Of a stretch of 64,000 bases of DNA, positions 55,566 through 64,000 are shown one piece after another. Every line of letters starts with the position of its first letter. Positions within the stretch are counted from its first letter, which is position 1. Made by a program: the position numbers and the translations under genes. The DNA comes from Takakia lepidozioides (Eukaryota > Streptophyta > Takakiopsida > Takakiales > Takakiaceae), in assembly GCA_030704615.1 (NCBI GenBank), contig CM060734.1:43104042-43168041 (forward strand). The letters run 5' to 3'. The notes beneath the pieces were generated by a model, which was not told the origin of the DNA, made no database searches, and saw only the letters and a program-made list of their open reading frames with translations.

Positions 55566-58500
55566 CCGTCTTTCTGGGTTGTGTGCAGTGAGTTCTTGAG
55601 AGAAAGGTTATCATGTTTGTGTGAGACCCAAAGAGCCCAAAGGATTGAAAAAAGAGAGTGGCACAGGAATTGCTCTAGGAATCGATTCTCAATGTGTCAG
55701 ACATCAGAGAATCTCACCGTGATTAAACCAACCCTCTTCCATCCCTGAATTGACATGCCATACACACAAATACTGTGCAGATAGACGGACCCACTCACCT
55801 CAAATGTAATTCCGAAGGGGCCTATTGATGAAATTGGAGATTTGGCATCAGGGTACTTCTGAACTGATCTGCAAGAACAGACCCCATCTTGGAAATGGAT
55901 CATGTACAACAACTTCTCGCCCTGTAATTTTTTAGATAACCTTCGAGGCGATATGGAGTCATGCTTTAGGTCCCCAGCCCAAAGCAGTAGCCAGCTTCTC
56001 ACTGTGGTGTCGAAGAGAAATTTCCTTGTGCTTTCCTCTGCATCGTGCAGTGTCAAGAACATATTCAGCCTCCTTCATTTGCACATGCAATCTCTTTAGC
56101 TCCGCCTGGATTTCCTCAATTTGTGTCATCTACAACTAATAGTGAAGGTCCTACCCTGGCCGCCAGTCTCATGGTCACCAGATACTTGCACCTGATTCAC
56201 CCTGCTGACCCCAAACACCAGGGTGAAACTTTTGTTCAACAAATCTAGACACTTGCAGAAAATCCTCACGAAAAATTAGTAAACCTCGTTCAGGAACCAA
56301 TCCCTGAAGACAGTCGCACCAGCAGCCAACCCACAGTTGTGGCAGGAAAAGTGGTGTTATCATAATCCCTTTGAAGAGGAAGGCAATTCGTCAATTGTCA
56401 AGGACCTCTTGCTGATTTCCTCTGCTGATAAACATTTCGAGAGGATTTTATTGTAACTTTGCATACACTTTGACAGAACTTATGAGTTCAGGAAAGTTTG
56501 GGAAGTGAAGTAATCATGACTGTGCAGTTTTAGTTTGTACACTTCCCTTTTCTTCCATCCAAGAAATGTCGGGAAGGGTGTATGTGGCCACACAGAAAGT
56601 ATGTTACATCTCCCCTCCTTCGGACCCTTTTGACCTCTTGCAAAAGCAATGAGATTCATCCGCAAAAAAAGAAGAGGAAGTTCAACAGAGCAATCGTGGT
56701 TACAGCTCTATGCAGATAGAGAGTGAATCACTTTCTTTACAGAGCTGTAATCTTGAATTGTTTGTGTTAAACTTCCTCTCTTTCTTTGCAGACATAATCA
56801 CTTTCTCCCTCTCTTTACAGCACTGTAACCTTGTATGCTCTGCAAATTGCTGACAGACTTCTCACTGAATTTTGACAAAATCACAGTGATGTAAGTCGCA
56901 TTTAACATCATCCACCGAGACCTATTGTACTCCGGGCTTGAAGGTCCATGCTGAATACCACAATGGTACCATCACCAGATTGTGCTCCACCCCGTGTCAT
57001 AGCTGCTTGCACCCATTGGTGTCTGACTGACTCTCAATCCATCGGGCCTTTTTTCCTCTCTTGTCTTCAAAGTCTTGACATTTAGAATTTCTGTGTGAAA
57101 AACATTATGGCAAACCCACCCAAGCTCCCAAGCATTCAAAACACAGGACACAACTTCGAAACACTCAACTTCAAAAGTCTTTGCGATTACAACCTTTGAT
57201 CCAACAATACAAACAACTGTGGAATGCATGAAACCCAGAGAAAACATCATAATCATCATAAATCGATGCAACTAACTACAGTAGTCCAAATCTACATGCA
57301 TCATGATACCAGCTTCTGAAGGAACAAACTCACAGGTTCAGGGAAGATATTTTGCATAACTTCATTGTCAGCAGACAATTTCCTGCCATCAGATGACTTT
57401 GGATCCCCTTCAACCTCACAGCCCATAGGATGCATGCATTTCTTAGTCTCACAATATCAAACCTGTGGTCCCTCCAGTCCACAGTGATCGGTCTGACATG
57501 AACTCCTGCCAAATCTCTTCTCTGCTCGTTGCTGAGCTTTTCTCCAAGTCGACCTTTTAACCGCCCATAACATCACTCCAATGACTCTCTCTCTCCCTCT
57601 CCCTCTTCCCCACTCCTTTTGTATGAGGGTGAAATCTTCAAATTAAACCTAGTCAAATCCTTGTAATTTTATTCATAGTAAATAGCTTCTAGATTCTCTA
57701 AAGAGTAGAAAACATTAGACAGTAAATCCTAACCGTTCATATGGCCATGTGGCAGGTGAGAAAGATATCCAGAAACTCCAGCTTGAAAAAGCCCTAATTC
57801 TCATCCGCACGTGCCAAACTGTAGGGAGGTGTTAGTGGGGAAGGGAGTGGTTTTATTAGTCCCGTTAACTCGCAGACTGATCAGCTTCAATCGTGTTCGA
57901 TCTTCTACTCTTGTGTCGGAATTTGGAGTGAAGGGTTTGTCTTTTGTTTTGTATTTGTACTGAAGAGATTGAATCATCTTCGTTGCGCTCTCGAGGTGTG
58001 TGTTGGGAGCTGGAGTCTCTCCCATTTGCTTTCCTTCCTTTTTCTGAAAGACCCAAAGTCTTAATTCCAGTAGCGGGGAGGTATGGAAGAAGCAGGACAT
58101 GCAAGCACTGCGCGCTGGGCGATATATGACCGCCTCAAGAATCTCCCCATTCTTTACTCAACCAATGACTCCGGCATTTCCCCAGCACGGACCTTTAAGT
58201 GTACTCCTTTTCCCTGCTTGTTTGAAAGCTCACTGTATACTGAGTGTTTCGCCCTCTGACCTGCGTTCCTTCTTTCGTTGGTTCCGTGAGTGGATGGTTA
58301 GTGACTGTTTTAGGCCGGGCCGGAATATTTTTGGCTTTTGCCCGCAATTTTTTATGTTCTTTTGGTGGTTTAAGTATTTTAACTGAGTAGATTAGGTTTG
58401 TGTTAAGGTTTCGCGCAACTTGCCCTTGAACCTCCAGCTATGGCTTTGAATTAATTGCCGGAAAATTCACGTCTTACAATGAAGATGCTGTCTGAGGATG

Positions 58501-58584
58501 TGGGTGGGTCAGTTTGCGAAGATCAGCCTCTGTCGAAGTAGCTTTTCCTGCGTTCACTTGTCTGACCAATTGTTAGCGAAATCA
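55566..58584. other. Gene-poor region before the SET-domain gene
   Basis: No gene can be supported. A minus-strand frame at 55697-56062 (121 aa) and a Glu/Lys-rich frame just upstream on the same strand (about 56050-56110) could be remnants of a further retroelement, but I cannot place them. A TC-rich tract is at 57585-57610. The segment 57900-58584 should contain the promoter, leader and perhaps a non-coding first exon of the SET-domain gene; a short frame starts at an ATG at 58481 and stops at once. Confidence 0.35.
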
Positions 58585-61500
58585 ATGTCGTCACATAGTT
58601 GTGGTGATTTGATTACAGTGGAAACAACAAAGAGCTTGGTGGAGAAGGAAGTGCAGACGGAGGTTGATGATCCGCCTGATCCAGAGGTCTCTCTCTCTCT
58701 GTGGCTGTTATACAGTTTCTTTCTTTCTTTCTTCTCTCATCCCTTGGGTCTTCTTTTTTGCGCTGACCAGCTCTGTGACAGACATGTCCAGGTATAGTAG
58801 AGCTAAGCCCTGTAAAGCGAAGTCCTGAACTGGATCATTCCTTGATGATTAAATAGACACATGACTAATTGCTTTTCTGCTCCAGCATCGACTTAGGGAA
58901 ATCAAGAAGATTTCACATGACCTCCATGTGTCCTCTCTCTTTGGATTTTACAGGAGCACAAATGGGAGATGCTCTCACAGTACTCGAGCATTCCTCGCAA
59001 CGAATTCGTGCAGAGAGAGTGGGTGTTTCTTGTATTGGACTTCTAGGCTCATTCTCCATATCGTGGTAGATGTGCATTAAATCTTTGGAATGGGTGATGC
59101 CTTGCTTATGCATCAGATTTGCATATTTCTAATGATTCCCATTGAGCAGATGCCACCGTTCCCTTCGGCCCCCGGAATAGAACCCTTCCTGGTTGGTTGC
59201 CAATCTCAGTATGGAACTGAACTGCCATCACTCTCTCATCGTCAATGGTGTCCTGTTTGCAAGATACAGGTCCACAATGACTGGTCAAACTCAATTTCAA
59301 CATTGAGTGTGAGTGGTGCAACCACTAATACAATACTTCCTGATATTACACCAATGATATTGATTGGAACTGATAACACCACCATTGTACGGAAGAAAGG
59401 AATAGAGTTCGCTGAAAGCCTGTAAGCCCAGGGTGGCAAAGGAAGGTTTAGAATGAGATTTCGAAAACGAGATACCCCTAAATACAAGCAGACTCAGTAA
59501 GTTCCTTCCCAGCAGTACTTTGATGGAGTGCCTCTGTGAGAACCTGGTTTGGATATGGGTTCCACTTTGAAATGGTTATATTGCCCCAACCCAAAGAGAC
59601 AGAAGTTGATGGTGACATCCTGTGACAATGTTTGGTGAGATTGTAATTCTTCTGGAGGTTGTTTGCTTACTCTTGGGGGGGAGAGAGGGACACAGAAATT
59701 CATCATGTCCACAAGAGGTCTTCTAGTGTAGTTTGATCTGGGTCTTGACAATTCTTCCCTAGAAAGTTAAGATAAGATAGACACAATATGGTGATCTCAA
59801 GACCATATAATTGCATGCTGTTCTGTGATGTGGTGGCACATCTGAACCGAAATCTCTGATACAGAGTACATCGATGACTTCTCCCTTCTGAGCTTTCAAA
59901 CAGGGCCTATCTGCATTGTGTTCCTCATCTCTCACAACCTATTGACTCTTGGCCTTGGCTTGATTGGCCTGCTGCATGAAGGCATGTGACTCAGAAGGAG
60001 GATGACATAGCAGTGTGTAACTGCAAATGCGAGGAGGGTCACCCAGAGAGTGTGTGTGGAGAACGCTGTTTGAATCTGTTGACCAGTACAGAATGTACAC
60101 CTGGACATTGCCCCTGTGGTGCTCTGTGCAAAAACCAGGTAGGTTTTAAACTGGTCCCTAAGTAGCCCCATCCTGGCTAGTTCGGCCAAGGTAACTTATG
60201 ATCAGCCAGAAAGGTAGTGCTTTAGTTTGGAGGTGAGTCTGGTGTTATCGTCCATCACCACAGGTGTAGATACATGGTAATATTTTCGGAGTCCAAGAAC
60301 CATAAGAGAAGCACTGCAAGTGCAGTCAGTGTGTCAGATTTTCATCCATTCCGGTTTTGAAGCTCCGTTGTGTGCAGCGTTTTCAACGCTGTGAGTGTGC
60401 GAAGGTGAAGCTGGTGAGGACTGCTTCACGAGGCTGGGGTCTCTTGGCAGACCAGGACATCAAGGTTTGGACAACATCACTCTTCACCCCTCCAGTCTTG
60501 ACCCACCTGGGCTTTCTGTCTCTCTATCTTATGTCACATTCTTCTCTCCCAGCTGTCTATCTCTCCCACCTCTTGCTTGGCACTTCCCTTGAAGCAGTTA
60601 CCGTGTCGTATCTTGGTAAACATGACACAAAGTCTTAGACTGAAAGTGATGGGGTTGGAGAGTGGAGGGAAGTAGGAAGGGGAGTTTGTGATGGAGTACT
60701 GCGGGGAGGTGATATCTGACAAAGTGGCGCAATCACGCGTCCATGTTTATGAGGCGGCAGGTTAGACAACATTGCCTGCTCCAATGATTTGATTTCTCTC
60801 TTACTCTCTCAAGCGCAATGAAATTTTGTTTTCTGCAGGTAGAGCATGTCTTGACAGTAGTCCTGGGTTCAAACCCACTTGTGACCTTGTTAGAGACTAT
60901 GGCATGTAGTCCCTTGTCATATTGTCAAGGGCTGTCAGCTCTTGAAGTGAAAGAATTGTGCACAGTTTGCCCAGTCACTGTCCAAGACACCGTAAAGAGG
61001 TGCCCACCACTGGACAAGCCTAAGGTGTACAGGGAGCTCGTGTCACTGTTTTGAAGCTAAAGGGACTTGGATGCATGAGTAGGACTGTGGATGTGTCCCA
61101 GTCCACTTGTTTGTATTGCATGGATGCAAACATGTGCATGAAGGTGAAAGAAAGCGTTTATATGCCAGGTGTCAAGGACAAGTACATTATAGCCTTGGAT
61201 GGGTCAGAGTTCATTGATGCCACCAGGAAAGGCAGCCTTGCTCGCTTCATCAATCATTCGTGGTGAGTAGTTTCTGACCTCCATTTTAACAACGGTGGAG
61301 TACTCGAGATGCATTGAAAAACTGGAGGATACTTGAAATATATCAGAGTTGTTTACTAAATTTCGTTCGATACACTGTTACTGCCTTCTTAGCCTCAGAG
61401 GCTACATCTTGGAATTTGTTCAGGTATCGTCCACGAAAAGTACATGCATCTTGTTAGAATAATTTTGATTGGTTAGTTTTATACATAGATATCCAAATGT

Positions 61501-64000
61501 GAGTCAGCCTTGGAATTGTTGTGTATGTAACACAACTTATTTGTTTCTATTGATTCTGACGTAGTCAGTACCTGAGCTCATATTGTTTATGTCATGGCAT
61601 TAGACCTGTGACAAGGTTCTTTATGTGGTCAATTGATGAATGAATGGAGATAGTTTATTAGGCACTGTCCTGGTGGGTTGATATAATTGAGACATTCATG
61701 GACGATGGAGGTAATTTATTTCTGAATGTGTAGTTGGCCAAAGCTAAAGCCCATGTCAATTTTACCCTGTTTGGGTGGATGACCTGCAAAGATCGTTGGA
61801 TTACAGCTCCTGTGACTGGAAAGGACTTTGCTGTTGTGAACGTGAACTCTTATCCTTTTGTTTGCACCAGTATAAACTTTTTCATCTGGGAAGTGTACAC
61901 TGAGTACGTGATTTTCTAATATGAGTCACTTTCTTTGCCCTGGGCTGTACAGTGAACCCAACTGCGTGACAAGGAAGTGGACAGTATTGGGGGAGGTCCG
62001 CATTGGTATATTTGCCATTGAAGATATCAATGCCGGAACTGAGCTTTCTTACAACTACAACTTCCAGTGGTATGGGGGTGACAAAGTTCGCTGTAGGTGT
62101 GGGGCTCCTTCATGTGCAGGGTTTCTTGGTGCCAGGTCGCGAGGTTTTCAGGTACATTTTAATTCTTCGATATGCCTGTTTACTAAAGGCTTGTGTTCAG
62201 GGTGTGTTTGGCTCTATTGTTGCCCTTGTGGTTTCCCTTTGTGGTTTCGTACCCTTTGTGGCTTCTTAACCTTTGTGGTGCCCCACTTTGCTGAGGTGTT
62301 AGATGAAGGGGTTGTTCTAGTAGACTGAAATGGAAATTTTTGACAAGAAACCAATTTATCTAGTATGTTCTAGTGTTTCTAGGAAGTGGTTATTGACAAA
62401 AAGAGAAGAAACAGAGAGACAGAAAGATGGAGAGAGGTATACTGATGGATATTATATTTCTGTGTACGCAGAAAGATGCTCTTGCATTTGTGGAGGAGGA
62501 ATATAGGTGGGTGCCTTGTGTACTTGCAAATGTGTGTGTGGCAATATTGCAATGATGTTTTCTGGGAGGAAGTTGGTAAGCTTTGATCATTTTGAGGGTT
62601 GAAAGGGCCTGCCGTATTTGATTGGATGGTAAGTAGTGCGTGTGTGATCTCAAACAGGGGTACTCCAGAGAGGCCAAAAGACGAAGATCCACCCCTGGAG
62701 CTGAGCTCCAGCAATCTTACACCACTACATCAGGGCTCCAGCAGTCGTGAGCTGCCTTTCAGTCTCTTTGATATAGCGGTAGGTCTCAGAGATTTCAAGG
62801 TACCTGATCCAAAGCCTAGGTCGAAAAGCACACAAACTGTTGCTCAATCTCTGGGCGATATCAGGCGAGGACCTGGTCGTCCAAGGAAGTCCACTGACAA
62901 ATCGAAAGCATTGCAAAGTGAGGTAGTAATGGGTGCAGAGAAAGTATCCCTACCAGCTCTCAAGAAAGGTATGATAGCTGTAGGGGGGGAAAAAGAGAAG
63001 ATACAAGCAGCCAAACTCCAAATCGAGAGAACAGATGGGACTAGCAAGAATCAAATGCCTTCTACTGCAAAGCAACTTGATGTCGTCAAAAGTCTGAAAC
63101 ACTCGCCAGGGACAGACTCCGTGAGGAAGATTGCAAAACCAAAGATTTTGAGAGCAGAGAGTTCGAAATTTCAGCCTCCTGTGTCTGCTTTGGAGGATGA
63201 GGAGATAAAGATGGCAAAGAAACAAGCAAGGAAAGCAGAGGAAGCTGGGTTTGGGAGACAGAGAGCCACATCTGAGGAACATTTAGTATCTAGGAAAAAG
63301 GCAAGATTTGCTGCCTTCCAGCAGTCAAAGAACATGGTGAATCAATTCATCCATGCCCTCTCCCTCAACCAACAGTTGCTCCCTGAGGCAGTCTCTGCTG
63401 AGGTTGCTGCTGCACAGGTAAGCTCTTTCCTCATTCCAGGTCTACCAAAGTTATCAATGATCAGGGAAGTTTTATGCCTAACTTCATTTTCATCAGACAG
63501 TCTTTGGGCATTTGACATGGCATTAGACACTGCAACCTCCAGGTCAGCTGCATCCAGCAGGGTCAATTCTTCTGGGCTAATATTCAGATACTTGAAAATC
63601 TCTTCTACCTGTTTCCACCAGGACTTATCCTGTTTAACACGACGGTATTGCTTCCAAGAAATATCCAATATCCAAAATCTTGGGTATCTGCAACTGTGTA
63701 TCAAATTCTTTGTTTGTCAGTCTGTTGTTCTTAAAGAGGAACAAGCTGTCAATCTTTGTGTTTGTCATTAGCCTTAATGCACTGCTATTATTGAGCGCCT
63801 AGACCACAATAAATGCACCTTGAAGATCCTACAACCAGGAGAAGCTTTGAACAAGGTGGTTGAGGTCCTTCCATACACTTTCCATACACCTCGTATTCAT
63901 GGTTCTTAGGGGTTGATGCTACTCTCCTTAAATTTGTTATCAGGAGGAGGAGGTAGCAGCAGCAGCTGAGATGGCCAAAGTGTTTGATGAGATTCGGCCA
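58585..64000 (+). CDS. SET-domain histone H3K36-type methyltransferase (ASHH1/ASHH2-like), C-terminus outside window
   Basis: Firm exons: 59995-60138, 60378-60464, 60676-60760, 61169-61262, 61953-62151, 62472-62506, 62658-63417 and 63954 onwards; every junction is in phase. The AWS zinc region (CNCKCEEGHPESVCGERCLN, TECTPGHCPCG), pre-SET link (RFQRCECAKVKLV, SRGWGLLADQDIK), SET core (GEFVMEYCGEVIS, GVKDKYIIALDG, GSLARFINHSCEPNC, GEVRIGIFA, GTELSYNYNFQWYGG) and post-SET (VRCRCGAPSCAGFLG) are complete. Downstream, RRGPGRPRKS is an AT-hook. Likely 5' coding exon: 58585-58686 (MSSHSCGDLITVETT); exons between it and 59995 are not settled (candidates near 58886 and 59150). By family it methylates H3 lysine 36 in transcribed chromatin. 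The active-site run reads ELSYNYNF where relatives often have ELxYDYNF. A LINE-B piece sits in the last visible intron. Confidence 0.93.
60838..60890 (+). other. tRNA-like fragment (B-box) in SET-gene intron
   Basis: The bases GGTAGAGCATG then CCTGGGTTCAAACCCAC resemble the 3' side of a D-arm, a short anticodon region and a T-arm with a pol III B-box (GGTTCAAACCC). The acceptor and the first half of the D-arm are missing, so it is a decayed tRNA or SINE head. Confidence 0.5.
61263..61952. other. Intron of the SET-domain gene
   Basis: It separates exons ending in NHS(C) and beginning (C)EPNC; the Cys codon is split TG|T. No repeat or RNA gene was recognised. Confidence 0.7.
63430..63760 (-). 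mobile_element. LINE-B fragment in SET-gene intron, minus strand
   Basis: The reverse strand encodes ISWKQYRRVKQDKSW, LTLLDAADLEVAVSNAMS and RLSDENEVRHKTSL, matching ISWKQDRPVKQAKSW and onward in LINE-B at 44.96-45.16 kb. It lies between exons 62658-63417 and 63954. It lacks the tail on either side and so is a piece of a larger, broken insertion. Confidence 0.88.

Noticed and set aside
1-64000. CRISPR arrays, operons or prokaryotic origin
   Set aside because: Introns with canonical splice sites, plastid-targeted proteins and LINEs show that this is nuclear plant DNA. The direct repeats seen are tandem duplications and retroposon flanks, without regular spacers.

Overview
The window is nuclear DNA from a green plant of the streptophyte line, most likely a seed-free land plant. 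The genes are intron-rich with GT-AG (and a few GC-AG) introns. They include a nuclear gene for chloroplast NDH subunit N, a LIR1-type light-regulated chloroplast protein, a plant-type GPI-anchored matrix metalloproteinase, an F-box/kelch-like protein and an ASHH-type SET methyltransferase. A very long coiled-coil protein has a module that reminds me of ciliary proteins, which would suit a plant with swimming sperm; that point is weak. I cannot name the species.

Layout. 1-4.2 kb: 3' half of an ABC1K-type gene with a class-C beta-lactamase-like domain (+). 5.5-5.9 kb: LIR1 (+). 7.5-8.0 kb: LINE endonuclease-linker fragment. 8.5-11.4 kb: NAR1, a cytosolic iron-sulfur assembly factor (+, 3 exons, complete). 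12.3-23.2 kb: SAPS-domain PP6 regulatory subunit (-, 18 coding exons, 878 aa, all phases close). 24.0-25.1 kb: two tandem duplications. 25.0-26.2 kb: matrix metalloproteinase (-, one exon). 27.6-28.8 kb: LINE debris. 29.2-40.2 kb: 16-exon coiled-coil gene of about 1,749 aa (+). 40.4-45.8 kb: a block of non-LTR retrotransposons of two families (LINE-A, LINE-B). 45.8-49.1 kb: M48-family gene whose zinc site has been lost (+). 50.5-52.3 kb: NdhN (+, 4 exons, complete). 53.8-54.8 kb: F-box protein (+, one exon). 58.6 kb to the right edge: SET-domain H3K36-type methyltransferase with an AT-hook (+, runs off the window).

Mobile DNA. Two LINE families dominate; I saw no LTR retrotransposon or DNA transposon. 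LINE-A is represented by an uninterrupted but 5'-truncated RT reading frame, two other fragments and a characteristic 3' end. LINE-B is broken in every copy seen. Its short 3' tail recurs at many sites on both strands. Three of these are tiny inserts of only 30, 37 and 43 bases, each flanked by a perfect 17-base target-site duplication. One LINE-B-type tail is joined to a 5S-rRNA-like head, giving a candidate 5S-derived SINE that borrows LINE-B machinery. A tRNA-like SINE is present as a tandem partial duplication.

The genes are ordinary neighbours, not an operon. Several serve the chloroplast (LIR1, NdhN, and by family the ABC1K and M48 proteins). The main biological novelties are the M48 pseudoprotease, the 5S-headed SINE and the ultra-short LINE stubs. 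Family assignments and comparisons with Arabidopsis proteins come from memory of those families, not from a search.
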